64,000 nt of DNA from Odobenus rosmarus divergens (taxonomy: Eukaryota > Chordata > Mammalia > Carnivora > Odobenidae): contig NW_004451652.1 in NCBI RefSeq assembly GCF_000321225.1, forward strand, positions 1 through 64,000. Direction: 5' to 3'. Positions 49,241 through 61,615 of this stretch are shown piece after piece. The notes under the pieces were generated by a model, which ran no database searches, was not told where the DNA came from, and worked only from the letters and a program-made list of their open reading frames with translations. Position numbers and translations under genes: made by a program. The first letter of the stretch is position 1; each line of letters starts with the position of its first letter.

Positions 49241-49754
49241 ATTTTTCAAATAGTTACTAGGTGATGTATTTAATTAAATAATTCAGAAAAACTAGATTCC
49301 AGCCCATTTTGACAAAATTAGCTATGTGAACCCAGCAACAATAATGACCACAACTCTTTCTAATATTTTATTAAACAAAACAACTCTATCACCTAGAGCC
49401 TCCATTGTCTCACGTATACTTGTATACTGGAGGATTAAATTAGATGATCGTTAAGGTTTCTTCCAAGGCTAAAATTGCATGAATCTAAATGAAAAAAAAT
49501 CATTAACAAGTGTTTAATAAGATACATTTGTTATAAGGCTTCTACCAAAGAAAGAAAAAACAAATCGCTATTCACAAGGATCCAATAATCCAAAATAAAT
49601 ACCATAGTCACAAATACAAAAGATAAAATAGAAGGATAAACAAATATGATACACCTTTTAAATCTAGTGAATGTTAAAAGTTCAAATAAATACTGGAAAA
49701 TGTGCATTGTAATTCAACTTTCATTTATACACTGACATAGCCTTGTTCTTAACA
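49241..49754. other. Non-coding DNA with MIR3-like patch
   Basis: 49425-49490 ('ggattaaattagatgatcgttaaggtttcttccaaggc') resembles a MIR3 end. No gene. Confidence 0.4.
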
Positions 49755-49890
49755 CAAGAGGCTATAAGCTCCATGAGAGCAAGCGATATTTCCTTTTGGT
49801 TTGCTCCTTAGCTTTGTACACCTAGAATTGTAATTCACAGCAAACAATCGCTCAATAAACATGCTGACTGGACAAATGAATGAATGAACA
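49755..49890 (+). mobile_element. L2 3' end
   Basis: 'aagaggctataagctccatgagagcaagc', 'ttgtacacctagaattg', 'cgctcaataaacatgctgac', 'aatgaatgaac', in L2 3' order. Confidence 0.75.
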
Positions 49891-49989
49891 GGCGTTATTA
49901 AATAAACTGGGGGAAAAAGGGTGGGGTAGCTGGAAGAGCGGCAACCTCCAGGCAGCCCAGCTTCACAAAGGCTCTGGGCACCAGGCCTT

Positions 49990-51137
49990 TTGCGCGTGCC
50001 CTCCCCACTGCCCACAGGACCAAGAGTAAGGCCAGTGCAGCCAAAGGGGCCATGAAGGAGGAACTCTAGAGATCAGCAAGGTTGTCAGCTAAACCTAGTG
50101 ATCCCAGAGTGGAAACGAAACCAAAAATGACAGTAGGAAAGGTTAAATCTTCAGACAAAAGAGTGAAACAAAAGGGAAGAAGAGAGCAAAGGGAAAACAG
50201 ATGAAGTGTCTAACCAAGAAACTCAAGATCAAGTGGCAGAAAATGGAGGAAGTAAAAATGAGGAGAGTCCAGCCCCTGACAAAGCAGCAGAGAAAGAAGC
50301 CAGATCTGATGGACATCACCTATCATGTCTTATCAGGGGTCCCCGTGTCCCTTGTTGAACAACCCAGGGAATATTTTTACCAATTATTTTGCAGATGGGT
50401 GTTTTTTAGTGGAAACACTTTTAATAAGGAGGGCATCCAACCTCATTCTACTTTTTAAGTGTAAGCACTTTTATTAAGAGGCAAAATCATGTGCATGTTG
50501 TTTATGTTGTGGTGCAACCAGAAAATAGAGAGGTACTGAATTATTCCAGGCTTTGACTGCCTTGAGTGTTGGTGTAACACTCCATAGATTGGGGGAGGGC
50601 TAGTTTCTACACCGGTAACACAAAGCATACTGAATGGCAATTTGGAGTGCAGTTCTGCATTTACTATGTCTTGAACATATTAAGTCAATTCTATTCCCAT
50701 GTGGTTTTTAGAAGAATTGTTCCCGGAAGAAAACCACTCCTTGATCTTGGCTCTCCTGTCTGAACGGTATGTCCTCCATCTCTTCATTCATTAGTCTTGG
50801 TGGTCCCATTTTTCTAATGACTTTGTTTCTGTGCCACAAAAGACTGAAATTTGGGGCACGTGGTGTATCTATTATATTGTGAATTAGTGGGACCTATAAT
50901 GTAACAGCTAACCAATATTTGAAGATATTGGTACGTGATATCCTCTTAAAGAAGATCTGCCTATAAACTTTGAGCTGGAAAGTCACTGGAATAACTTTGG
51001 AAAAGAATCACAACTATAGGACTTTTAAAATTTTCAGCACAAATTTTAAGAAGTGTATAAATCGAAACACCTATGTACTGATCCTCAAAATAACCAATAA
51101 AATCTCAATTATGAAAGAAAATAAATAAATAAATAAC
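49990..51137 (+). pseudogene. HMGN1P: HMGN1 processed pseudogene
   Basis: Intronless, decayed copy of HMGN1, a small nucleosome-binding nuclear protein. The 5' UTR-like 'cccacagg' runs straight into AAGAGTAAG codons near 50019; the ATG has been lost. The readable order is K-SAAKGAMKEEL, a stop TAG at 50067-50069, then AKP-like, VETKPK, SSDK, TKGK-like, NQE, AENG, NEESPA, EKEA-SD, ending near 50310, with several indels. The 3' UTR match continues ('tcatgtcttatcaggggtccc', 'atatttttaccaattattttg', 'ggtgcaaccagaaaatag'), which points to HMGN1 rather than another HMGN. An AATAAA at 51096-51101 is followed by an A-rich tail (51112-51137). No target duplication was resolved. The 85-codon frame at 50201-50458 is a shadow within it. 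Confidence 0.85.
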
Positions 51138-51298
51138 ACGATCCTTTATATCTCAGTACACTGCCTCGTAGGACCCTACGCAGTAAGAAAACTAGTTGGT
51201 AAAATTATAATTTACTGATGCCAGTTTACAGAGGTTAACAAATAGAGTTTAACACCGGTTCATTTACTAATACAAGGGAGATAGAAATACCTACCTAT

Positions 51299-51656
51299 GT
51301 TAGTCAGAACTTCTGTTACAAAATGCCATCGACTGAGTGGCTTAAGCAACAAACATTAATTTCTCATAGTACTGGAGGCTGGAAGGTCCAAAATCAAGGT
51401 ATGGCAGATTCGGGTGCTGGGGAGGGCCCTATTTCTGAATTGCGATCTGCTCATCATATCCATGCCGGGCAGAGAACAGAGAGAGAGAAAGTAAGCTTTC
51501 TCACGTCCCTTTTTTATAAAGGCACTAATTCCAGTATGAGGGCGTTACTCTCATAACCTACTTCCCTCCCAAAGGCCCATCTACAAATACCATCACATCG
51601 GGGATCAGGGTTTCACGGTATGAATTTGAGGTGGGGGACAATCATTCAGTCCATAG
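51299..51656 (-). mobile_element. MLT1-type MaLR LTR
   Basis: 'tgttagtcagaacttctgttac', 'gagtggcttaagcaac', 'tggaggctggaaggtccaaaatcaagg', 'aaaggcccatctacaaatacc', 'cattcagtccatagc'. Nearly full LTR in reverse. Confidence 0.82.
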
Positions 51657-52841
51657 CCCTACCTTGATGGGCTCTCATTATGTGGCTTCATTGGTATGTT
51701 ATTAAAAGGTCATCCTCCCCCAGCCAGACCTTGGCAGGAACTGGGAATTAGAGCATGAATTTGGAGGACTGGAGGAGAAGGGATGTTACTCAGAGGGGGC
51801 CTACCTGGCACCGCCACACTGGCCTGAGCACCATCCCAGAGGCACTGATGAGCACTCTGAGTGCCATGTGGATGCCCTTCTGCAGCCATTTATGCAGGCT
51901 CTCCTTGGGGAATGGCAGTGGTCCTCATCAGAAGTTTTCACTATTGTGGGGTAAGGGCCCGTTTTCCCAGCTGCCTGCCTACATTGGGCATTGCCCAGTA
52001 AAAGGACTTGTAGCCCTGCCCTGAGACTTTGCTAGCCTCCCTGCTAACTGCAACTACCAACTAGCAAGCATCCTACAGGAGAGAGTGGGGTGGGATAATG
52101 TTGAGGCAAAGGCCCACACCCCAGGTACTGCATGGGACCAGCCAATCAGGTAACCTACCCCGAGTACATGGAAGTTTCTAGATCTGAGATACTGCAACAG
52201 ATTATCTATACTATGTGTTCCAAAAAGTAAAAGGACCCATAGCCATAGAAACTCTACATATACATATATCATTGATATTAAATACGTTATTATTAACCAA
52301 AAATTTCCATCACCAATACAACAAACAATTAGCAAATCAGAATAATGGTGGGTGTTTATTCTAAATTGTTTATTTGCTCTCATGGCTAATTGTAGCTAAC
52401 TTTTTTTTTTAATGTCAACACTGTATGAAAGCTTTTTAGAGAAGTAATTTGACATAGAAAATATCTTAATAATCTTTACTCATTTCTTCATTTTATGAAT
52501 GAGAATGTGGAAAATGAGTCAGGAGGGGTTAAATAACTTGTGACCAAGCTGGGAAATCAAATCTCCCTTTCACCGTATACTGCATCATTTCTCTGGCAAG
52601 TTTTCTCTATTGCCCAGGAAAAAAAGGCGTATGATTTTTCCTAACAGCTGGAAAATTTCTGACTGTGAATAACATTTTGATTTTCTTTGAATTCATCAAG
52701 CCATCTTTATTTTTCATAAGTTGGGTAAATCATGAGAGAGGGGAAAAAAAGCAATTACTTCTCTACTTCCAAAAAAACATGGTAGCACCACATGGCCACT
52801 GAACACCTAAAAAAATTCTAGCTATGTTGCTCTGATTCCAA
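51657..52841. other. Non-coding DNA
   Basis: Frames at 51755-52024 and 52054-52383 are unassigned and on opposite strands. No named repeat. Confidence 0.4.
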
Positions 52842-52894
52842 GTATACACACGTGTGTGTGCACGTGCACACACACGCACACACACACACACATA
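52842..52894. repeat. Alternating purine/pyrimidine tract, 53 bp
   Basis: Strict alternation with no break: TA, CA, then (GT)n, CACGTG and a (CA)n tail. It contains the self-complementary cacgtg. This sequence type can adopt Z-DNA under supercoiling. Confidence 0.95.
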
Positions 52895-52972
52895 AAATCT
52901 GATTATAAGAAACCTGAACCAGGAAAATTTTGGTAGCTTTAAATAGGAGATTAATGAGACTATTCGAACCAC

Positions 52973-53113
52973 ATGAATGCGACCATCAAACACTTTGGAA
53001 TGATCCCTTTGTCACCCACTTCCAACGAGGTTTACGAGATGATGTCCTTCAAGCAGTTCAAGAACATCTTCAAGGAGAATGAAGAAATGGGTGATGGAAG
53101 TCCCTTATCTTGA
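52973..53113 (+). other. Coding-like patch, 46 codons, origin unknown
   Basis: From ATG at 52973 to TGA at 53111-53113, the translation is MNATIKHFGMIPL, SPTSNEVYEMM, SFKQFKNIFKENEEM, GDGSPLS. Third positions from 53021 to 53077 are mostly C or G, unlike the AT-rich surroundings. A second plus frame is also open across the same stretch, so the true frame is not certain. It could be a remnant of a retrocopy or an exon. I do not recognise the family. Confidence 0.35.
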
Positions 53114-53184
53114 TTCCTATGAAATAGAGCTCTAGCTATAATTATCGCTATAGACAGATGAAAAAGATTAACTCACTTCCATCA

Positions 53185-53870
53185 GAATTAAGTGTGTGGG
53201 TGCAGGAGTCAGCAGGCCTCAGTAGCAATTATAGAATCCTAGTGCTAATCTAGCTCAGTGACCTCAGGCAATAATACCATTTCTTTGAGTCTGTTTCTTC
53301 AACTGCAAAATGAGGGTAATAACAGTAACTTCTTCCCAGGATTGTTGTAAGGATGAAAGCAATGATCTGTAAGCGCTAAGAGTTGAACTATGTTCCCCAT
53401 CAAAAAATATATATATATATATGTTGAAGTCCTAACTCCTGGTAACTGTAAATGTGACCTAATTTGGAAAAATAAGGTCTTCACAAATATAACCAAATTA
53501 AGAATAAAGGTGGGTCTTTAGCCAATGTAATTGGTGTCCTTATAAGAGGAGAAGACACACAGAGGGAAGAAATCCCTGTGAAGACAGAGGCAGAGACTTG
53601 TGTTATGCTGCCACAAACTACAATGTCTACAGCTACCAGGAGCCCTAAGAGTCTGGGAAGGATCTGTCCCTAGAGGCTTTGGCGAGAACTTGGCCCCGCC
53701 AACACCTTGGTTTTAGGCTTGTAGCCTCTAGAACCATAAAAACATAAATTTTTGTTGTTTCAAAAGCCTCCCAGTTTGTGGTATTTGGTTACAGCAGCCC
53801 AAGGAAACTAATTCAGTAAGGTTTTGACATAGTGCTTGGCACAGAGTAGGAGCTCAGTCTATTATTACTC
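53185..53870 (+). mobile_element. MIR SINE split by MLT1
   Basis: 'ctagctcagtgacctcagg', 'gtctgtttcttcaactgcaaaatgagg', 'aggattgttgtaaggatg' up to 53381. It resumes at 53816 'gacatagtgcttggcacagagtagg'. Confidence 0.85.
53382..53815 (+). mobile_element. MLT1-type MaLR LTR, full length
   Basis: 'ttgaactatgttcccc', 'atgttgaagtcctaactcctgg', 'ggtgtccttataagagg', 'gccaacaccttgg', 'gtttgtggtatttggttacagcagccc', 'ggaaactaattcag'. Target duplication taaga/taagg. Inserted in MIR. A (TA)n run at 53407-53421 lies inside. Confidence 0.88.
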
Positions 53871-54424
53871 AAGAGTGAAGTGTATTTTGCTTTATACAGG
53901 GAGCAATAAATCATACATTATGTTATAAATTACATCCTAAGCTTCAGGGTCTTCCTTTAGCAAAGACCCCCAGGGAAGTCACCTTTCCAGCTTCTGGGGC
54001 TTTTAAGAGCTATCTTGTCCTACCAAGGAAGTACCACTTGTCTTGTTACATAGTAGGAAAGTCTGTGGAACCCCTTCTGGTCCAAGGTCCAAACCAGGGT
54101 ATTTATTTCTAGCTCATTCTCAAATCCTCACAACTGCCATTTCCTCCCAGAATTACCAGTGGAATCCTATAAGAAGTGTTGGATTCCCATCAGTGGATGG
54201 AAAATCCACACATCCACTTGTAACCACAAGCACTCTGCTTAAAGAAACTGAAACACACCTTCCCCCAATCCCCCGCCCACCCTTCAGAGTACCCATAGAC
54301 ATTTTAAAATATAGAAAAACCTTCAGAACTAAGCAAATGGATAAACATTCTTCAGATTATTAGCTCCTCATAGACTCTCAAGGGATCATTCTTTTGTAAA
54401 GTTCAGGTTAAATTTGGATTTCCA
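53871..54424. other. Non-coding DNA
   Basis: No named repeat. The 106-codon frame at 54043-54363 is unassigned. Confidence 0.4.
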
Positions 54425-54436
54425 TAAATTGGGTTT

Positions 54437-54626
54437 TTTTAAAGATTTTATTTATTTTAGATAGAGAAAGAGAGTGGGGAGAGGGGCAGAGGGGGAGGGA
54501 GAGCGACAACCAGACTCCATGTTGAGCACAGAGCCCCACATGAGGCTCCATCTCACGACCTTGAGATCATGACCTGAGCCGAAACCAAGAGTTGACCCTC
54601 AACTGACTGAGCCACCCAGGTGCCCC
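54437..54626 (-). mobile_element. CAN SINE (SINEC)
   Basis: Minus copy ending 'ctgagccacccaggtgcccc'. Duplication taaattgggttt (54425-54436) against taaattgggctt (54627-54638). Confidence 0.94.
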
Positions 54627-54639
54627 TAAATTGGGCTTT

Positions 54640-55127
54640 CTTAAAGCAGGTAACATCTGTGCAGCAGCTGTGAGGAGAAATTGCTATGACGGGCCTATCT
54701 AGTTCTTTCAGCTTATTAAAGGAGCATGCATAGATGCCATTAAAAAAATACCTAAGATGGCATGTACAGGCCAGTTGCTAAGTGTTTCTTCCTTTATTTT
54801 TCACAGTTTAGCATCACTCAAGGCAGTCATCTTAGTTAGGGAGATCAAGTTTGGATGCAGTATTCCAAGGAGATTTCAGTCAATCAGCAGAGTTCACCAG
54901 TTAACACAGCTGCATCTTGACCACACGGTCCCAAAAGACACTGTATGTGGGGAATTCAATACTTTTCTCAACACGATCTGCAAAAAATCCTTGGAAACCT
55001 GCTAAATCATCTCTTGACTAACAAGTGGAAAGTGGATTCACCATAAAGATTTATTTGATTGGGGGCGCAGGGGAGAGGAGGAGAGGGGAGGGGAGACAAG
55101 GGCTTCAGCAGGATGCTTTTGGGTAGC
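54640..55127. other. Non-coding DNA with a G-rich patch
   Basis: 55061-55096 has four G runs of four or more ('gggggcgcagggg', 'gaggggagggg') immediately before the L1 insertion. No gene. Confidence 0.5.
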
Positions 55128-55145
55128 AGAAGAGGTGTACAAAAG

Positions 55146-58100
55146 CAACAGAATACACATTCTTCTCTAGTGCCCATGGAACATCCTAGGTCACAAATCA
55201 GGTCTCAACCAGTACCAAAAGATTGGGATCATTCCCTGCATATTTCAGACCACAGTGCTTTGAAACTAGAACTCAATCACAAGAGGAAAGTTGGAAAGAA
55301 CTCAAATACATGGAGGCTAAAGAGCATCCTACTAAGAAATGAATGGGTCAACCAGGAAATTAAAGAAGAATTTAAAAAATTCATGGCAACAAATGAAAAT
55401 GAAAACACAACTGTTCAAAATCTTTGGGATGCAGCAAAGGCAGTCTGAAGAGGAGAGTACCTAGCAATACAAGCCTTTCTCAAGAAACAAGAAAGGTCTC
55501 AAATACACAACCTAACCCTACACCTAAAGGAGCTGGGGAAAGAACAGCAAATAAAGCCTAAACCCAGCAGGAGAAGAGAAATAATAAAGATCAGAGCAGA
55601 AATCAATGAAATAGAAACCAAAAGAACAGTAGAACAGATCAACGAAACTAGGAGCTGGTTCTTTGAAAGAATTAACAAGATTGATAAACCCCTGGCCAGA
55701 CTTATCAAAAAGAAAGAAAAATGACCCAAATCAACAAAATCATGAATGAAAGAGGAGAGATCACAACCAACACCAAAGAAATACAAACAATTATAAGAAC
55801 ATATTATGAGCAACTATATGCCAGCAAATTAGATAATCTGGAAGTAATGGATGCATTCCTAGAGATGTATCAACTACCAAAACTGAACCAGGAAGAAATA
55901 GAAAACCTGAACAGACCTATAACCACTAAGGAAATTGAAGCAGTCATCAAAAATCTCCCAACAAACAAAAGCCCGGGGCCAGACAGCTTCCCAGAGGAAT
56001 TCTACCAAACATTTTAAGAAGAATTAATACCTATTCTTCTGAAACTGTTCCAAGAAATAGAAATGGAAGGAAAACTTCCAAACTCGCTTTATGAGGCCAC
56101 CATTACCTTGATCCCCAAACCAAAGACCCCATCAAAAAGGAGAATTACAGACCAATATCCTTGATGAACATGGATGCAAAAATTCTCACCAAAATACTAG
56201 CCAATAGGATCCAACAGTACATTAAAAGGATTATTCACCACGACCAAGTGGGATTATCCCTGGGCTGCAAGGTTGGTTCAACATCCTCAGATCAATCAAT
56301 GTGATACAATAGATTAATAAAAGAAAGAACAAGAACCATATGATCCTCTCAATAGATGCAGAAAAAGCATTTGACAAAGTACAGCATCCTTTCTTGATCA
56401 AAACTCTTCAGAGTATAGGGATAGAGGGTACAGACCTCAATATCATAAAAGCCATCTATGAAAAACCCACAGCGAATATCATTCTCAATGGGGAAAAACT
56501 GAGAGCTTTCCCCCTAAGTCAGGAACACGGCAGGGATGTCCACTATCACCACTGCTATTCAACATAGTATTAGAAGTCCTAGCCACAGCAATCAGACAAC
56601 AAAAAGAAATCAAAGGCATCCGAGTCGGCAAAGAAGAAGTCAAACTCTCACTCTTTGCAGATGATATGATACTTTACGTGGAAAACCCAAAAGACTCCAC
56701 CCCAAAACTGCTAGAACTCATACAGGAATTCAGTAAAGTGGCAGGATATAAAATCAATGCACAGAAATCAGTGGCACTCCTATACACCAACAACAAGACA
56801 GAAGAAAGAGAAATTAAGGAGTCAATCCCGTTTACAATTGCACCCCAAACCATAAGATACCTAGGAATAAATCTAACCAAAGAGGCAAAGAATCTGTACT
56901 CAGAAAACTATAAAATACTCATGAAAGAAATTGAGGAAGACACAAAGAAATGGAAAAACGTTCCATGCTCATGGATTGGAAGAAAAATATTGTGAAGGTA
57001 TCAATGCTACCTAGAGCAATCTATACATTTAATGCAATCCCTATCAAAATACCATCCACTTTTTTCAAAGAAATGGAACAAATAATCCTAAAATTTGTAT
57101 GGAACCAGAAAAGACCCCGAATAGCCAGAGGAATGTTGAAAACGAAAAGCAAAGCTGGTGGCATCACAATTCTGGACTTCCAGCTCTATTACAAAGCTGT
57201 CATCATCAAGACAGTATGGTACTGGCACAAAAACAGACACATCGATCAATGGAACAGAATAGAGAGCCCAGAAATGGACCCTCAACTCTATGGTCAACTA
57301 ATCTTTGACAAAGCAGGAAAGAATGTCCAATGGAAAAAAGACAGTCTCTTCAACAAATGGTGTTGGGAAAATTGGACAGCCACAGGCAGAAGAATGAAAC
57401 TGGACCATTTCCTTACACCACACACAAAAATAGACTCCAAATGGTTGAAAGACTTAAATGTGAGACAGGAGTCCATCAAAATCTTAAAGGAGAACACAGG
57501 CAGCAACCTCTTCGACCTTAGCCGCAGCAACTTCTTCCTAGAAACATCACCAAAGGCAAGGGAAGCAAGGGCAAAAATGAACTATTGGGACTTCATCAAG
57601 ATAAAAAGCTTTTGCACAGCAAAAGAACAGTCCACAAAACCAAAAGACAACCGACAGAATGGGAGAAGATATTTGCAAATGACATATCAGATAAAGGGCT
57701 AGTATCCAAAATCTATAAAGAACTTCTTAAACTCAACGCCCAAAGAACAAATGATCCAATCAAGAAATGGGCAGAAGACATGAACAGACATTTTTCCAAA
57801 GAAGACATCCAAATGACCAACAGACACATGAATAAGTGCTCAACATCGCTCAGCATCAGGGAAATCCAAACCAAAACCTCAATGAGATACCACCTCACAC
57901 CAGTCAGAATGGCTAAAATTAACAAGTCAGGAAACAACAGATATTGGCGGGGATGTGGAGAAAGGGGAACCCTCCTATACTGTTGGTGGGAATGCAAGCT
58001 GGTGCAGCCACTCTGGAAAACAGTATGGAGGTTCTTCAAAAAGTTGAAAACAGAGCTGCCCTACGACCCAGCAATTGCACTACTGGGTATTTACCCCAAA

Positions 58101-58821
58101 GATACAAATGTAGGGATCCGAAGGGGTACATGCACCCTGATGTTTATAGCAGCAATGTCCACAATAGCCAAACTATGGAAAGAGCCATTATGTCCATCGA
58201 CAGATGAATGGATAAAGAAGATGTGGTATATATACACAACAGAATATTATGCAGCCATCAAAAGGAATGAAATCTTGCCATTTGCAACGACGTGGATGGA
58301 ACTGGAGGGTATTATGCTGAGTGAAATAAGTCAGAGAAAGACATATATATGATCACACTGATATGAGGAATTCTTAATCTCAGGAAACAAACTGAGGGTT
58401 GCTGGAGTGGTGGGGGGTGGGAGGGATGGGGTGGGAGGTGGGTGGTAGACATTGGGGAGGGTATGTACTATGGTGAGCGCTGTGAATTGTGTAAGATTGA
58501 TGAATCACAGACCTGAACCTCTGAAACAAATAATACATTATACGTTAAAAAAAAAAAAAAAAGAAGAGAGTAGGAAGGGAGAAATGAAGGGGGGGGAAAT
58601 CGGAGGGGGAGATGAACCATGAGAGACTATGGACTCTGAGAAACAAACTGAGGGTTCTAGAGGGGAGGGGGTGGGGGGATGGGTTAGCCTGGTGATGGGT
58701 ATTAAGGAGGGCACGTTCTGCATGGAGCACTGGGTGTTATGCGCAAACAATGAATCATGGAACACTACATCAAAAACTAATGATGTAATGTATGGTGATT
58801 AACATAACATAAGAAAAAAAA
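55146..58821 (+). mobile_element. Young L1, 3.7 kb, 5'-truncated, ORF2 broken
   Basis: Begins inside the ORF2 endonuclease domain (ACAGAATACACATTCTTCT) and runs to the 3' end. Order: end of the endonuclease, the linker (WKLKS.. / AAKAV then TGA at 55446-55448), reverse transcriptase with LNRPIT and [13 protein letters not shown] near 55910-56010, [10 protein letters not shown] at 56345, FADD at 56654-56665, then the C-terminal domain with [11 protein letters not shown] and [11 protein letters not shown]. The coding frame changes at least five times and has stops, so no reverse transcriptase is made. The 3' UTR (58350-58821) has a G-rich tract at 58409-58442. Duplication agaagaggtgtacaaaa (55128-55144) against agaacaggtgtacaaaa (58822-58838). 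Confidence 0.96.
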
Positions 58822-58838
58822 AGAACAGGTGTACAAAA

Positions 58839-60039
58839 AGGGTTGGAATAGTAATTTATGTTTATCCTAATCGCTCCTTATTCTACCACACCTACAGTGA
58901 AACTCACATTTACCTCACGCGCAGAACTCACTTTTACTTCAAGGGGAATTCCACCTTTTCAGGAATCAAAAGGCCGTGAGGCCCACTCGTGATGAAAAAC
59001 AATCCTAGAAACATGATGTAGTCCCCAGAAGTAATGCAAACTTGGTAGCACTGGTGCATGCATTTCCATTTTAGGTCAGAACACCAAGATGAAGTTCTAA
59101 TAGCGTTCCAATTCATTTCGACCTGAACGAGATTAGCAATTGGATTTTGAAAAATGTGTGCCACGCTATATTGTTATATCACTGTAAATCAACGGATGAT
59201 GAACTAACCTGATCTTAATTGTGAATATTGCTTCCAGGCCTCATTTCTTTAACAATGTAGAACTATGCTTTATTTTCAATAGCTTTTCCAATATGCTTAA
59301 TTGCATATTATAACTAAAGCTCTTTGTAAAATTCTAAAGCCTTATCTATTTAAGCCTTATCTATTAAACATTCTTCCATTATTATTTACTGCATTCAATC
59401 CTTACACGGAAAATCTTCCCATTTACTACCCTCAAATAAAACTTCAGTAATTTTCAGTTTTCCTGATATAACGATCTTAACAAAGCCCAATAAACTCCTC
59501 TGTTCTCCCCTTTGATTGATAGAGATTTTAATCTGATAACACAACTCAGCAAGTATCCACTTTAGTAAGTACTGAGTATAAAACACAGAAACATTTATTA
59601 TTAGAATACCCCTAAATCCTTTATTGAATAGATCCTAATACTTAAAGCATTTTCAAAGGAAAAGGGGAAAAGACACAATTCCATTATTACATTATTTTCT
59701 TTACACTGAGAAGAAAATTTCATGACACACTTTATTAGCAGTTTTCCAAGCCAAGTTTATAATGATATCTGGCCCCTGGCCTTGGGTGCTTTCCAAGGGA
59801 TTTAGAGGGATCTATTACCTTGACTGATACGCGATGTAACTATTTAGTACAGCTGTGAAATGAACGGTTCACCCCTTAGCCTGGGGCTTAATGGGATCCA
59901 GGTTTGATATCATGAGCATTATTTAATAACTCAACATTCAAACTCTTTGCTTTATGAAGTTCAACACTTTAACAAATGCTGACCACTTGTTGCTTTTGCT
60001 GAGAATCTCATTAGCCTCACACACACAGAGCATTCTTCC
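58839..60039. other. AT-rich, repeat-poor DNA
   Basis: No gene or named repeat. A short doublet aagccttatctattt / aagccttatctatta lies at 59337-59368. Confidence 0.4.
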
Positions 60040-60140
60040 TACTCATTCAAAAAATATTTGTTGAGTACCTACTGTGTGCCAGGTCCTAGAATATCATGGT
60101 GAGCCAAATAAACCCACTCCTCGTGGAGCTTACAGTGAGA
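60040..60140 (-). mobile_element. L2 3' end
   Basis: 'aatatttgttgagtacctactgtgtgccaggtcc' and 'ctcgtggagcttacagtgag' are the reversed 3' end of L2. Confidence 0.72.
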
Positions 60141-60192
60141 GTCTTTCCAGAAAACTGCATAGCATTCATGCTCTTTTAAAGTTTCTGTACAG

Positions 60193-60395
60193 GGGGCACC
60201 TGGGTGGCTTAGTTGTTAAGCACAGGCCTTCGGCTCAGGTCATGATCCCAGGGTCCTGGGATCAAGCCCCACATTGGGCTCTCTGCTCCGTGGGAAGCCT
60301 GCTTCTCCCTCTCCCACTCCCCCTGCTTGTGTTCCCTCTCTCGCTGTCTCTGTCTGTGAAATAAATAAATAAAATCTTTAAAAAAATGAATAAAT
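60193..60395 (+). mobile_element. CAN SINE (SINEC)
   Basis: Full SINEC, tail AATAAATAAATAAAATC. Perfect 15-bp duplication aaagtttctgtacag (60178-60192, 60396-60410). Confidence 0.95.
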
Positions 60396-60410
60396 AAAGT
60401 TTCTGTACAG

Positions 60411-61129
60411 ACTCCCTACTACATTTAGCTAGTTTTCATCCCTGGAAATTCTGGGCTGTTCTTTTAGTCATCTCAATCCCTGTGTTTATAATACAGTATT
60501 ATATTTATGTGGGAGAAAGGCTGAAGAAGTCCAAATAATTGTTTGTTGTAAAGACGTTGTGTTGTATGTGAAAAAATATTTCTAGAGCATGCTTTTCCCA
60601 GATAATCTAAATTTATGAGACAGCACTGAAATCCATGTTACTACTCTAGTGTTTTGGAACCATCATCTTGTTGCCTGCCATTACTTCATTGTTTCTTATG
60701 AATTGGAGGTGGAAGGAAGGCGGGAGAGAATTAAGAAACTCAGCAACTTTGTTTTAAGGTATCACAAGCATTTTGTGCTATGTGTCCCCACAGTACTCAG
60801 CACATACATCTATATATTGCATATTATTTTCTATAATCTGCCTTTTCCATTCCAATTTCCAATTTCTACCCTGTAATTTCTAAGTACACATAATTACTAC
60901 TTCAGGTGTTAAATTCTACACTCGAAAGTATCTACACCCCAGCCCTCCAAAAGACATCCACCAGCTAGATACAATTACCACATTATAAAATGTGCAAATT
61001 TTAGCAATAATCATGGTCTAAGAATATTCAAACATAGACACTCTTCTTCAAGGAGTTGAATTAAAAGACCTAATGGTGAAATCCAGACTTTGCTCCGACA
61101 ATTTTGACTTCAGAGTATATCTTTAATAA
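60411..61129. other. AT-rich non-coding DNA
   Basis: No gene or named repeat. Confidence 0.4.
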
Positions 61130-61141
61130 GTGTCCAATTTC

Positions 61142-61348
61142 GGGGGACCTGGGTGGCTCAGTCCATTAAGCGTCTGCCTTGGGCTCAGGTCATGATCCCG
61201 GGGTCCTGGGACTGAGCCTCACATTGGGCTCCCTGTAGGGATCCTGCTTCTCCCTCTCACTTTGCCCCTCCCCACTGCTCGTGCTCACTTTTGCTCTGTT
61301 GTCTCTTTCTCTCAAAATAAAAACATAAAAAATCTTAAAAAAAAAAAC
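61142..61348 (+). mobile_element. CAN SINE (SINEC)
   Basis: 'cgggggacctgggtggctcagtcc' head through 'catgatcccggggtcctggg' to A11. Flanks tgtccaatttc (61131-61141) and tgaccaatttc. Confidence 0.92.
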
Positions 61349-61469
61349 TGACCAATTTCCAAATGTTAGGAAACTAAAAATACATAACCTGAAAAGCGTT
61401 ACTATGTGAATATTCACAGCCTTTCACTGTCCTTGTAGGGAAGTCTCTATCTCCCTGATTCTCAGTTCA

Positions 61470-61615
61470 GTGTCCATTTATTGAATCAATAGGGAAATAC
61501 ATTTTTTGCACTCTGACTACCACCAGGCATTTTTCTAGGTGTTGAAGATAATGTCAGAGAAATAAAAACAACTTCTCGCCCTCATGAAGCTTACCTTCTA
61601 ACGGGAGAAGCAGAT
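61470..61615 (-). mobile_element. L2 3' end
   Basis: 'gtccatttattgaatcaatag', 'accaggcatttttctaggtgttg', 'ctcgccctcatgaagcttacc' are reversed L2. Confidence 0.65.

Noticed and set aside
50201..50458. 85-codon basic open frame
   Set aside because: Part of the HMGN1 pseudogene in one surviving frame; the full coding region carries a stop and indels.
55499..55813. Minus-strand frame of 104 codons, and 56674-56880, 57294-57530, 57713-58039
   Set aside because: Antisense to L1 ORF2; shadows of the coding strand.
55146..58821. Active L1 or intact reverse transcriptase
   Set aside because: 5' truncated, with an in-frame TGA and at least five frame changes.
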